Assembly: GCA_029248845.1 (NCBI GenBank)
Contig: JAQWIO010000118.1
Coordinates: forward strand, 1 to 19,539
Origin: Polaribacter sp.
Lineage (GTDB): Bacteria; Bacteroidota; Bacteroidia; Flavobacteriales; Flavobacteriaceae
DNA: 19,539 bases
Direction of reading: 5' to 3'
Shown here piece after piece: positions 5,333 to 14,095 of the stretch. The notes under the pieces are model-generated. The model had not been told where the DNA came from. It made no database searches and saw only the letters and a list, made by a program, of their open reading frames with translations. The stretch's first letter is position 1; every line of letters starts with the position of its first letter. Both the position numbers and the translations under genes were made by a program.

Positions 5333-6190
5333 TTAATCCTTTTTAATCACATAAATTAGAGAAGAATACTCAGAAGTAGACCTTCCTTTTAAATTTGAAA
5401 CAAATCCTCTGTAAAAAGCATTAATTATATTCATTTTGCCTGTTTTATATTTTTCACTTAAAAGAGAAACATAATAAGAGTCAAATTTCATTGGTATTAT
5501 TTTTTCAACACTCATTTTTTCGAAAGAAAAAATCTTTTGAATCGATTGTTGAGAAAAATGCCATAGATGTCTTGGAACATCGTATGCAGCCCAAAATTCT
5601 TTATAATATTTTGCGTCATAGCTTTTATAATTTGGGACCGCAATAAGCAACCTTCCGTTATCAGAAATTAATTGTTTTAGTTTAAAAATATAGGATGATA
5701 AATTTTCTACATGTTCTAAAACATGCCAAAGAGTAATTACATCGTATTGCTTATCCCCTAATTGATCTAATTCTTTTTGTAATAAAACGCCTTTTGTCTT
5801 CGAAATTTTGCGAGCATCTGAATTAGGCTCAACACCTGAAATATTCCAATTATTAGCGACACATATTTTTAAAAAATCTCCTGTCCCTGCTCCAACATCT
5901 AGAATTGTTTTTGTTGTTGTATTAAATGAATTAATCAAAGCAAGCTTTCTTCTTAAAGTACTTCTTTTAACAAACTGATACACTATATCTATAAGTGATT
6001 TTCTACTGTCTGTATGTGAAATATAATCTTCACTTTTATAATATTCTTTAAGGTTTTCTGGAACAGGAGAGGTCACCAACATCTCATAAGCTGGATTAAA
6101 CATAACCTCATAGGACTCTCCAGACACGATAAAATCCTTACACTCTAAATAGGATTCAAGTTTTTTTTGAAAGTCACTTTTATGACCCAT
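5333..6190 (-). CDS. Class I SAM-dependent methyltransferase (Methyltransf_23-like), substrate unknown
   Basis: A cytoplasmic SAM-binding methyltransferase of 285 residues. Motif I is ILDVGAGTGDFL (96-107), the acidic residue that binds the ribose hydroxyls is Glu121 (GVEPN), and the post-motif HVLEH is at 156-160. The first ~90 residues form an extra N-terminal part (SGESYEVMFNP, then YYKSEDYISHTDSRKS) common in Bacteroidota copies found beside mnmG, from memory. It starts 56 bases after the mnmG stop on the same strand, with a parS-like site in the gap, so it is probably the last gene of the DUF4175-ybeY-mnmG cluster. Its neighbours suggest RNA or envelope work, but nothing in the sequence names the substrate. 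Confidence 0.85.
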   Translation of the reverse strand: MGHKSDFQKKLESYLECKDFIVSGESYEVMFNPAYEMLVTSPVPENLKEYYKSEDYISHTDSRKSLIDIVYQFVKRSTLRRKLALINSFNTTTKTILDVGAGTGDFLKICVANNWNISGVEPNSDARKISKTKGVLLQKELDQLGDKQYDVITLWHVLEHVENLSSYIFKLKQLISDNGRLLIAVPNYKSYDAKYYKEFWAAYDVPRHLWHFSQQSIQKIFSFEKMSVEKIIPMKFDSYYVSLLSEKYKTGKMNIINAFYRGFVSNLKGRSTSEYSSLIYVIKKD

Positions 6191-6210
6191 ATCATTTTTT
6201 TTTAGTATTA

Positions 6211-6226
6211 GGTTCCACGAGGAACA
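6211..6226. promoter_or_regulatory. parS-like palindrome downstream of mnmG
   Basis: GGTTCCACGAGGAACA matches the symmetrical parS form TGTTCCACGTGGAACA at 14 of 16 bases; the central CACGTG has become CACGAG. It lies in the 56-base gap between mnmG and the following methyltransferase. ParB binds parS as a dimer, and a change in the centre could weaken binding. Taken alone it would be marginal; a better match lies just beyond the other end of mnmG. Confidence 0.5.
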
Positions 6227-6246
6227 TTTGAGTATTTTTAATAAAT

Positions 6247-8124
6247 CTATCTCCCCATGTAAACCAATAAAACAGAAATATCACTTGGTGAAACCCCGCT
6301 TATTCTACTAGCTTGAGAAATAGAAGTTGGTTGAATTTTACTTAATTTTTCTCTAGCTTCATAGGATAGAGATTTTACTTTTTGATAATTAAATCTAGAT
6401 GGAATTACAACGTTTTCTAGTTTATTAAGCTTGTCTGCGTTGTTTTTTTCTTTTTCTATATAGCCCGAATATTTCAGGTGAATTACAGCCTGTTCAATAA
6501 CCTCTTTTTCAATAGAATTTTCGGTAATAAAAATTGATAATTTTTGAATATTTCTAAAGTCCGAAAACTCTAATTGTGGTCTTGCGGCAATTTTATAAAG
6601 CTTCATTGATTGGTGTATTAAAGCCAAGTTTTTTTCTTTTAAAATAGGATTAATCTCCTCTTGCTTTACACTGGTTTCTTGTAAAAACTTAATCAATGAG
6701 TTCGTTTTTTCTTGCTTTTCGAGAACTCTATCTAATCTTTCTTTAGAGGCTAAACCTAATTTATATCCTATAGGAGTTAATCTTAAGTCAGCATTGTCTT
6801 GTCTTAATAAGGTTCGATACTCAGCTCTTGAGGTAAACATTCTGTAAGGCTCCTCAGTACCTTTAGTGATTAAGTCGTCAATTAGAACCCCAATATATGC
6901 TTCATTCCTCTTTAAGATAAAAGGGTCTTTATTTTGGGTTTTTAAAGCTGCATTTACCCCAGCCATAAGGCCTTGTGCCGCTGCCTCTTCATAACCAGTT
7001 GTGCCGTTAATTTGACCTGCAAAAAATAAATTTTTTATCAACTTTGTTTCTAGAGAATGCGTCAATTGTGTCGGAGGAAAGTAATCATACTCTATTGCGT
7101 AACCATACCTCAGAAACTTAACGTTTTCAAAACCTTCAATTAAACGAATTGCTTTGTCCTGAATATCTTCTGGAAGTGAGGTAGAAAAACCATTTACGTA
7201 CATTTCCACTGTTGTCCACCCCTCTGGTTCTACAAAAATTTGATGCCTCTCTTTTGTTGCAAAACGGTCTATTTTATCTTCTATTGAGGGACAATATCTT
7301 GGCCCAGTAGATTGTATTCTTCCATTAAACATTGGTGACCTATCGAAACCTTCTCGAAGAAGCGCATGAACCTCTAGGTTGGTGTGCGTTAAATAACAAG
7401 AGCGCTGTTTTTGCAACGTCTTTGTTGAAGGTAAATAAGAGAATTTTTCTGTGAGATCATCCCCTGGCTGCTCTATCATTTTTGAATAATCTAAAGATCT
7501 TCCATCAACTCTTGGTGGAGTTCCGGTTTTCATTCTACCAGACTCAAAACCTTTAGAAACTAAGTCTTCTGTAATTCCGGTAGAAGACCTTTCTCCTGCT
7601 CTTCCTCCTCCAAAACTTTTATCACCTATATGTATCAAACCATTTAGAAAGGTTCCTGCAGTAATAATAACTGTTTTGGCTTTTATTTCTAGACCTAAAG
7701 ATGTTTTCACACCTATAATTGTGTCTCCTTTAAACAACAAGCCATTCACTGAATCTTGATAAAAATCTAACAATTCGGTTTGCTCTAAAACTGTTCTCCA
7801 ACACTCTGCAAATTGCATTCTATCTGATTGTGCCCTTGGACTCCACATTGCGGGACCTTTAGATTTATTCAACATTTTAAATTGAATTGCAGTTTTATCG
7901 GTAACTATTCCACTGTAACCACCCAAAGCATCTATCTCTCTTATGATTTGACCTTTTGCAATGCCCCCCATAGCAGGATTACAACTCATTTGTGCAATAT
8001 TCTGTAAATTCATTGTAATTAAGAGAGTGTGAGCCCCCATATTAGCTGCTGCAGCTGCTGCCTCACTACCCGCGTGACCACCACCTACTACTAGAACATC
8101 ATATGTTGTTGAAAATAAACTCAT
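6247..8124 (-). CDS. mnmG: tRNA uridine-5-carboxymethylaminomethyl modification enzyme MnmG (GidA)
   Basis: MnmG works with MnmE to build the carboxymethylaminomethyl group on wobble uridine 34 of several tRNAs, using FAD and NADH, and so protects reading-frame maintenance. The FAD-binding motif VGGGHAG is at 13-19. The family stretches MSCNPAMGGIAKG (46-58) and GPRYCPSIEDKI (274-285) are intact, with cysteines 48 and 278 at the positions corresponding to the functional pair in E. coli. TGTPPRVDGR (200-209) and the C-terminal MnmE/tRNA-binding region, ending near SRISGVSPSDISVLLVYM, are also present. Length (625 aa) is normal. It lies 32 bases downstream of ybeY on the same strand, and its leader contains a parS-like sequence. 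A TATAAAAA stretch directly before the ATG is a typical Bacteroidota translation start context. mnmE is not in the window. Confidence 0.98.
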   Translation of the reverse strand: MSLFSTTYDVLVVGGGHAGSEAAAAAANMGAHTLLITMNLQNIAQMSCNPAMGGIAKGQIIREIDALGGYSGIVTDKTAIQFKMLNKSKGPAMWSPRAQSDRMQFAECWRTVLEQTELLDFYQDSVNGLLFKGDTIIGVKTSLGLEIKAKTVIITAGTFLNGLIHIGDKSFGGGRAGERSSTGITEDLVSKGFESGRMKTGTPPRVDGRSLDYSKMIEQPGDDLTEKFSYLPSTKTLQKQRSCYLTHTNLEVHALLREGFDRSPMFNGRIQSTGPRYCPSIEDKIDRFATKERHQIFVEPEGWTTVEMYVNGFSTSLPEDIQDKAIRLIEGFENVKFLRYGYAIEYDYFPPTQLTHSLETKLIKNLFFAGQINGTTGYEEAAAQGLMAGVNAALKTQNKDPFILKRNEAYIGVLIDDLITKGTEEPYRMFTSRAEYRTLLRQDNADLRLTPIGYKLGLASKERLDRVLEKQEKTNSLIKFLQETSVKQEEINPILKEKNLALIHQSMKLYKIAARPQLEFSDFRNIQKLSIFITENSIEKEVIEQAVIHLKYSGYIEKEKNNADKLNKLENVVIPSRFNYQKVKSLSYEAREKLSKIQPTSISQASRISGVSPSDISVLLVYMGR

Positions 8125-8131
8125 TTTTTAT

Positions 8132-8147
8132 AGTTCCACGTGAAACA
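8132..8147. promoter_or_regulatory. parS-like site in the mnmG leader
   Basis: AGTTCCACGTGAAACA matches the well-known parS sequence TGTTCCACGTGAAACA at 15 of 16 bases, including the CACGTG core. It lies in the 32-base gap between ybeY and mnmG, eight bases before the mnmG start codon. ParB dimers load at parS and spread, organising the origin region for chromosome segregation; parS sites cluster near oriC in most bacteria. No parA or parB gene is in the window. Confidence 0.75.
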
Positions 8148-8156
8148 TTTATTTAT

Positions 8157-8582
8157 TTAACTGATTATCAGTTGTTTATATATATTTAAAGCAGTGTTTT
8201 CTTCTTTTCTCATCCTTTTTATATCAGCACTAGATTTGTCTTTAAAACCCATATAGTGTAAGATACCATGTATCATTACGCGATGCAATTCATCAGTAAA
8301 GGACACTTTATATTCCTTTGCGTTCTCAGCAACTCTCTCTACAGAAATAAAAAGATCTCCTCCTATTAATTTACCAAGTGTTGAATCAAAACTTATAATA
8401 TCAGTTAATGTATCGTGTTGCAAAAATTCTAAATTCAACTTATGAAGATACGTATCATCACAGAAAATATAGTTGATTTCGCCAATTGTATACCCATGGG
8501 ACAAAACAACCGTATTGATCCAATCTTCTATAAATTTCTCATCTAATAGTTCAAATGGGGTTTCATAATTAAACGCAATCAT
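8157..8582 (-). CDS. ybeY: Endoribonuclease YbeY, rRNA maturation factor
   Basis: YbeY is a small metal-dependent RNase needed for 16S rRNA 3' end maturation and 70S ribosome quality control. The family core is seen as DVISF-like TDIISFD (60-66), GGDLFIS (74-80) and the metal-site helix HGILHYMGFKD (105-115). The usual motif is HGxLHxxGYDH with three zinc-binding histidines. Here His105 and His109 are present but the third position is Asp115. Bacteroidota copies often lack the third His (from memory), so this looks like a lineage feature and not a defect. Length (141 aa) is normal. The gene begins two bases after the DUF4175 stop and is therefore translated from the same message, and it runs on towards mnmG. 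Confidence 0.93.
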   Translation of the reverse strand: MIAFNYETPFELLDEKFIEDWINTVVLSHGYTIGEINYIFCDDTYLHKLNLEFLQHDTLTDIISFDSTLGKLIGGDLFISVERVAENAKEYKVSFTDELHRVMIHGILHYMGFKDKSSADIKRMRKEENTALNIYKQLIIS

Positions 8583-8584
8583 CT

Positions 8585-11500
8585 TTAATCTTTATTAGTA
8601 TCAGAGAAGTAAGCTCTTACTTTCTTTTTATAATTTTGCAGCAAAGGTAATGATTGTCTATTTAATATTTCTATTTGATTATTAAACTGCTTATTAAAAT
8701 TGATTTCTTTTATAGTGTTGTTCTTATATTCTCGCGAATTAGAACTTGATTGTCGTTTTTTATCCATTCCTTGTTTTAATGCGGCATTTTCTAATTTTAG
8801 AAGTTGGTAATTTAAATTTTGCATTTTCTGAAATGTTCCTGAATGATAGCCTTTTTCTAAAATTTCAATTTCTAGTTCTTCCATAGTTTTTAGAGCTTTT
8901 CTTGCGTCTAAGTTGTTATTAGGGCTTCCATTAGAGAGGTTTTTTAGTTGATTTTGCAATTCTTGCCTCAGGATACTTTGTTGTTTGTAAATTTCATATA
9001 GTTGGCCGTCTAGATCATCTATTGTACCTTCATCAGAATTTCCTTTTTCTGACTTATTTTCTCCGGGTTGATTCGCTTTTCCTTTGGACTTTCCCTGAGA
9101 CTTTCCCTGAGACTTTCCTTGAGCGTCGCCTTTTTTTTCTTCCCCTCCTTCTTGTCCATTCTGTGTTGCTTTCGACATCTTTTTAGTTAATTCGCCCTGC
9201 TTTTTAATCAAATCTGGCAGACTAAAACCACTTCCCTTTCCTTTTTTTCCCTTTCCTATTTTCAAAGACATGGAATTTTTCATATTGTTTAGTATATTAC
9301 TGAGATAATCTGCTAGATTATTAACAGCAGTCATAACATAGCGTTGATTTGAGACTCCGTTTGAGAATCTATTCTCAGCAAAATTTTCTAAAGATTGATC
9401 TAAATTATAAAATGTTGTAGATATATCTTCTTTAATTTTCGCAGAAATTTTAGGCACACGCATGGATAAAACATACAAACTATCATCTATGTGTTCGAAG
9501 TAGGTTTTTAATTGATTTTGCCTCTTTAAATCTTTCCCAAAATCTGGATGAGATGTAGAAATAACATCAAATATATTCATCAATTCCTCCTGCTTAAAAG
9601 AAAATATTACAAGATTGTCTAGAATTTTGCGAAGGTCGTCCATGTTTTCTTCAATTGAATCTCCTTGCATTTCCAACATCTTTGTTTGCATTTTAATGCT
9701 CATTTCTTTCATTTTCTTTGCAACCCTATTTTGGTGTTTCTTTTTTTCTAAAAGGGTCTCTTTAGAAAACATCTCTTCCGTTTTATTGAGTTCAAAATTA
9801 ACTTCTTCTTTTTCGTCTTCTACATCTGGAAGAACCATAGGGTTTTTTAATTTCTGATTATCCTTATAAAGCTCTTTAAATTCTTCTTTGATCGCGTTAA
9901 ATTTTTTCTTTATTTCTTTTTGTTCTCTCAGAGAACTTTCTTTTTTGTTAGCTAGTTCTTTCTGGTTTTTTGATAAATCATCGATTTTTTGAGCAATTTG
10001 CATTGTTTTCTGCTCTACATAAAAACGCTTTGTTAATTCTAAAATCCGTCCTAGACTTCTGTCTTGTTGCTTATTTTGTTGCGCAAATTCTTTGGATTTT
10101 TGAAGTAAATCTTCTTTATTGAGCTTTTCGGCAAGTTTCTGAATTTCGTCTAAAAGTTTTTGTTGTTTTTGAGTTTTTTTTAGTTCTTCTATTCGTTTTT
10201 TTAGTTCTTCTTTTTTATTCTGAAGACGCTCACCGTCTGCTTGATTTTCATCTAAGTTTTTAATCAATCTCTCTGTTTGACGCTGCATCATTTTATTATA
10301 CTTGTTCTGGCGATCTGCAAGTTTTTGAAACTTAATTTTATCATTCCAGCTAGGCTTCTTTTTTAACTGAAGGTTATGTTGAACTCTTCTAATGTTTTTT
10401 TGATTGTTTTGATGATTTATAAGTGCGTTTTCAATAGAATTAATCGTGTTTCTTTGTTCCTGAAACAACTGCTGACGAAGCTCTAGAGATGTTTGGTTTC
10501 TTAGACTAAAGATCTCACTTTTTGATTTTTTACTTCCATTTACTGCATCATTGTCAGAAACTTCAAAGAAAAACTCATAGTTTTTTCCTTTATCGAGGGT
10601 CAATCCGTCTGGAAATTGATAAAAAAATGATTGAAGAGTATTTGTTGTAAATGATAAGTCTAACTTTTTTTGTAAGCGTGGGGGTTTTTCTTCATAATAA
10701 ACAACTTGAAACTGTTTTATTCCATAATCATCTGAAATTTGACCAGCAAACTGACCAGGCTCAAGAGCTCTAAGAGAATCATTTGTTTGAACTGTAATTT
10801 TTGGGTATTCATCCTTAACAACATCCACATTAAACTGTAAACTTTCATAATCTTTTAAATATGTATTAGAGGAAGAAATTTTATAATTAATACCTTTTTT
10901 TATTTTTTTTGAGTACTTAAAATAATTTTCAGATACCCGAATAAAAGAATCTCTTTTATCTTGTTCTATAAAAGAAATTGAATCTGCTTGATTTGCATAT
11001 ACATTCCATAAAATATGGGTTCCTTCTGGAACGGTAATATTACCGGAACTAGTATGTTTTTCATTTTTTTTACGAATATATTTAGGGTATACTAAATCCA
11101 AAGAGATGGTATTGATTGTTGGTGTGTGTAAGAGGTCTATCGTGTAGTTTTTAGATTGAACTCCATTAGACTCTATGAAAAAAGTAGTAGGTTTTTGAAC
11201 ATCGTAAAAAGTAAATGAAAATGTTCCATTTTTATTATTTTGTAAATAATATTGTTGTGATTCATAATGTATTTTAGCCTCACTAGGAGAAATTTTTCCC
11301 TTTGTTTTAACGAATATAGACAATGATTTTCCTTGAACAACATTTAAAGAAGCAGTATCTAAATAAAATGTAAATGGTGCTGGTGGTATATAGGTTGTTC
11401 TATAATTTACAAAACGTTCAACGCTTTTTTTAAATTCTCCTTCAGCGCCTAAAAACAGTGTTAAGCCCCAAATCAAAAGTGGGAAAACAGCATATTTTAA

Positions 11501-11956
11501 ATATTTTATATTTTTCTTATAATCTACCGCTTTTCGAAATAAGACTGGTTGTAGTTCTATAGATTTCTGATGTATGCTTGCAATCAATAAATCGGATTGA
11601 TTATTGGTCTGTTTTAATTGTAAAACATTTAATAACTTATCTTGAACTTCTGGAAAAAATGCTCCTATTATTCTTGAGGATTGAACATCGGTAAGCCCTT
11701 TTTTTAGGCCAATAATTTTAAAAATAGGAATCCCTATAAAACGTATTAAAAAAATAAGTTCTATTGTTAAAAATAACCAAAACAAAAAAGTTTTTACTGA
11801 TGGTTTTAACCATAAAAAATACTCTAAATAAAGAGTGAAAAAAAAGTATATTAACCCCAAAGAATGAAATAAAACAACTCCTTTTATTAACTCACTCGTA
11901 TAATATTTACGAGTAAATTGATGTAATTTTTTTTCAATATTTTTATAGCTTTCCAT
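8585..11956 (-). CDS. Large DUF4175-family envelope protein with coiled coil
   Basis: A 1123-residue protein of the Bacteroidota DUF4175 type; no reaction is known for it. Layout: two hydrophobic segments near residues 25-47 and 55-78 and a third near 152-170 anchor it in the inner membrane. A beta-rich, Ig-like periplasmic part follows (about 190-480). A long, charged, Gln/Lys/Glu-rich coiled coil covers roughly 487-770. A helical part leads to a Gly/Lys/Ser low-complexity linker (about 900-990) that contains a short GKSQ repeat. A final helical segment ends at residue 1123. There is no cleavable signal peptide. It is the first gene of a cluster with ybeY (two-base gap), mnmG and a methyltransferase. 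A role in envelope architecture is inferred from the layout only. Confidence 0.85.
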   Translation of the reverse strand: MESYKNIEKKLHQFTRKYYTSELIKGVVLFHSLGLIYFFFTLYLEYFLWLKPSVKTFLFWLFLTIELIFLIRFIGIPIFKIIGLKKGLTDVQSSRIIGAFFPEVQDKLLNVLQLKQTNNQSDLLIASIHQKSIELQPVLFRKAVDYKKNIKYLKYAVFPLLIWGLTLFLGAEGEFKKSVERFVNYRTTYIPPAPFTFYLDTASLNVVQGKSLSIFVKTKGKISPSEAKIHYESQQYYLQNNKNGTFSFTFYDVQKPTTFFIESNGVQSKNYTIDLLHTPTINTISLDLVYPKYIRKKNEKHTSSGNITVPEGTHILWNVYANQADSISFIEQDKRDSFIRVSENYFKYSKKIKKGINYKISSSNTYLKDYESLQFNVDVVKDEYPKITVQTNDSLRALEPGQFAGQISDDYGIKQFQVVYYEEKPPRLQKKLDLSFTTNTLQSFFYQFPDGLTLDKGKNYEFFFEVSDNDAVNGSKKSKSEIFSLRNQTSLELRQQLFQEQRNTINSIENALINHQNNQKNIRRVQHNLQLKKKPSWNDKIKFQKLADRQNKYNKMMQRQTERLIKNLDENQADGERLQNKKEELKKRIEELKKTQKQQKLLDEIQKLAEKLNKEDLLQKSKEFAQQNKQQDRSLGRILELTKRFYVEQKTMQIAQKIDDLSKNQKELANKKESSLREQKEIKKKFNAIKEEFKELYKDNQKLKNPMVLPDVEDEKEEVNFELNKTEEMFSKETLLEKKKHQNRVAKKMKEMSIKMQTKMLEMQGDSIEENMDDLRKILDNLVIFSFKQEELMNIFDVISTSHPDFGKDLKRQNQLKTYFEHIDDSLYVLSMRVPKISAKIKEDISTTFYNLDQSLENFAENRFSNGVSNQRYVMTAVNNLADYLSNILNNMKNSMSLKIGKGKKGKGSGFSLPDLIKKQGELTKKMSKATQNGQEGGEEKKGDAQGKSQGKSQGKSKGKANQPGENKSEKGNSDEGTIDDLDGQLYEIYKQQSILRQELQNQLKNLSNGSPNNNLDARKALKTMEELEIEILEKGYHSGTFQKMQNLNYQLLKLENAALKQGMDKKRQSSSNSREYKNNTIKEINFNKQFNNQIEILNRQSLPLLQNYKKKVRAYFSDTNKD
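9087..9122 (+). repeat. Three tandem 12-bp units inside the DUF4175 gene
   Basis: GACTTTCCCTGA occurs twice in a row and a third time with one change (GACTTTCCTTGA). On the coding (minus) strand each unit encodes four residues, giving the Gly-Lys-Ser-Gln repeats of the low-complexity linker. The unit is in frame, so copy number can change by slippage without breaking the protein. Confidence 0.85.
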
Positions 11957-12572
11957 AATTAATACTTAAAAATACCATTTTTACAATAATACACAATCAA
12001 ATAATTGCTAAAACAGTTTTGAAAACAAGTAACCAACTTTTGGAAAACTTTTAAAAGGGATAAAAAAATGAAGCAACTATCTAAATTTATCTTTCTTTTT
12101 CATAAAGTCCTTAGAAGCAGAAAAAGAATTTTTTTATACACCGTTCTATTTCTCTAAAAGACCGAACTACAATCCCCTTTTTGGGAAATCTTATTTTTCA
12201 ATCGAAGGAAAAATATCAGACATTACATTTTAATTATATCGTGAATATAGACTTACAAATAAAACAGTATTATTAGTGTATATTCCATATAAATTAATCT
12301 CAAATAATAACCTTATCTGACCATACTTAATTCAACCTTGCTCGGATATTCCAATGAAAAAAGAGCTCTAGGAAATATAAAAATAAGGAATAAATACTGG
12401 ATTAGGAAGCGCTCTCTTTGGAAATAATATGCCTAAAAAAAAGCCTTTGGTTTTAAAGTCTACTCTAAATTTTAAACAAATTATTGATTATTTACTTACT
12501 TCAAAGCCTTTTATTAAAGACTTTTTTTTATGCATATAGAAAAGTATCTTTACAGCTTTAAAATCAATTAAA
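11957..12572. other. 616-base gap with possible remnant of a decayed gene
   Basis: This lies between the divergent DUF4175 and gltX genes. On the plus strand an ATG at 12068 reads MKQLSKFIFLF, then continues only to a stop near 12157. The next frame carries on in a protein-like way from about 12099 to 12231 (SLEAEKEFFYTPFYFSKRPN, then NPLFGKSYFSIEGKISD), suggesting a frameshifted small secreted protein. Further down, 12393-12539 is again open without a start (GLGSALFG near its beginning). Stops interrupt everything between. A near-repeat, AAGCCTTT followed by TTAAAG, occurs at 12441-12460 and 12504-12520. No family is recognised, and chance open frames in AT-rich DNA remain possible. Confidence 0.3.
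12545..12552 (+). promoter_or_regulatory. Possible -7 box for gltX
   Basis: TATCTTTA fits TAnnTTTG except for the last base and lies 20 bases before the gltX ATG, a normal leader length. No clear TTG -33 element is seen at 17-23 bases upstream, where the DNA is T-rich. Confidence 0.35.
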
Positions 12573-14093
12573 ATGAAATCTAATGTTCGTGTTCGTTTTG
12601 CACCAAGCCCTACAGGGCCTCTTCATATTGGTGGTGTAAGAACCGCTTTATATAATTATTTATTTGCCAAAAAACACAACGGTACATTCGTCTTAAGAAT
12701 AGAAGACACAGACCAAACCCGTTATGTTGCTAATGCTGAAAAGTATATTATAGACTCGTTAGAATGGTGTAATATTTCTTTTGACGAGGGTCCTAATAAA
12801 AATGAAAGGTTTGGCCCTTATAGACAGTCTGAACGAAAAGAATTGTATAAAAAATATGCCGATACATTGATACATTCAGGATGGGCATATTATGCTTTTG
12901 ATACTTCTGAAGAACTAGAAGCGCATAGAAAAGGTCATGAAAAAGAAGGGAAAACATTTATCTATAATTGGCATAATAGAAAAAAAGGGCGTTTGGTAAA
13001 TTCTTTAGTTTTGTCTGAAGGTGAAGTAAAAAGAAAAATAAATGCTGGAGAAAATTACGTAATACGCTTTAAAACTCCACAGGATAATATCTTACAAATG
13101 GAAGATGAAATTCGTGGAAATATTACCATAGACACCAATACTTTAGATGATAAGATTTTATTTAAAAGTGATGGAATGCCAACCTATCATTTAGCAAATA
13201 TTGTTGATGATCATTTAATGGAAATTAGTCACGTTATTCGAGGTGAAGAATGGTTACCATCAATGCCTTTACATGTCTTGTTATACCGAGCTTTTGGATG
13301 GGATTCTCCTAAGTTTGCTCATTTACCATTGATTTTAAAACCGATTGGAAAAGGAAAATTAAGTAAAAGAGACGGAGATAAATTAGGGTTTCCTGTGTTT
13401 CCTCTAGCCTACACGAATGAAATTACTAAAGAGGTTTCTAGCGGGTACAAAGAGGATGGTTATTTTGCGGAGAGTTTTATAAATATGTTGGCTTTTTTAG
13501 GGTGGAATCCTGGAACAGAACAAGAGATTTTCTCTTTAGAAGAATTAATAACGTCATTTGATTTAAAACGTGTTAGTAAATCTGGAGCAAAATTTAATCC
13601 TGATAAGACAAATTGGTTTCAACAACAATACATGCAAACCAAAAATAACACAGCATTAACAGAAGTATATCAAACAATTCTTAAAGAAAAAGGTATTTAT
13701 AGAGATGTAGTTTTCATTAAAAAAATAATTTCCTCTATTAAAGAAAGAGCCATTTTTATAAGTGATTTTTGGGGGCTATCTTCTTTCTTTTTTGAAGCAC
13801 CTCAAAAATATGATGAGAAGGCCTCTAAGAAAAACTGGAAGATAGGAACAACTGAGTTAATGAATGAATTGATCGAAGTAATTAGTAATATTCAATTTTT
13901 TTCATCAGAAAATACAGAGAAAATAATTAAAGAATGGATTACCACAAAAGAAGTTGGTTTTGGAAAAGTTATGCAGCCTTTAAGATTGGCTTTGGTTGGA
14001 GCACTTCAGGGACCCCATTTATTTGATATCATAGAAATCATTGGAAAAGAGGAAACAATTAAAAGGATAAAAAACGCAATCGAAGTTTTATAA
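12573..14093 (+). CDS. gltX: Glutamyl-tRNA synthetase
   Basis: GltX charges tRNA-Glu with glutamate using ATP. It is a class I synthetase: the HIGH-type motif is PTGPLHIGG (13-21) and the KMSKS-type motif is KLSKRDG (262-268). The glutamate-site sequence FVLRIEDTDQTR (39-50) and the connecting stretch GMPTYHLANIVDDHLM (201-216) are intact. The C-terminal anticodon-binding helical domain runs to residue 506, the usual length in Bacteroidota. The ATG at 12573 gives the canonical N-terminus immediately before the HIGH motif. The stop is two bases before the next start codon, so the two genes are co-translated or coupled. Confidence 0.97.
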   Translation: MKSNVRVRFAPSPTGPLHIGGVRTALYNYLFAKKHNGTFVLRIEDTDQTRYVANAEKYIIDSLEWCNISFDEGPNKNERFGPYRQSERKELYKKYADTLIHSGWAYYAFDTSEELEAHRKGHEKEGKTFIYNWHNRKKGRLVNSLVLSEGEVKRKINAGENYVIRFKTPQDNILQMEDEIRGNITIDTNTLDDKILFKSDGMPTYHLANIVDDHLMEISHVIRGEEWLPSMPLHVLLYRAFGWDSPKFAHLPLILKPIGKGKLSKRDGDKLGFPVFPLAYTNEITKEVSSGYKEDGYFAESFINMLAFLGWNPGTEQEIFSLEELITSFDLKRVSKSGAKFNPDKTNWFQQQYMQTKNNTALTEVYQTILKEKGIYRDVVFIKKIISSIKERAIFISDFWGLSSFFFEAPQKYDEKASKKNWKIGTTELMNELIEVISNIQFFSSENTEKIIKEWITTKEVGFGKVMQPLRLALVGALQGPHLFDIIEIIGKEETIKRIKNAIEVL

Positions 14094-14095
14094 CT

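Noticed and set aside
11018..11034. GTTCCTTCTGGAAC, resembling the arms of parS
   Set aside because: It lacks the CACGTG core, lies inside the DUF4175 coding sequence, and is explained by the codons there.
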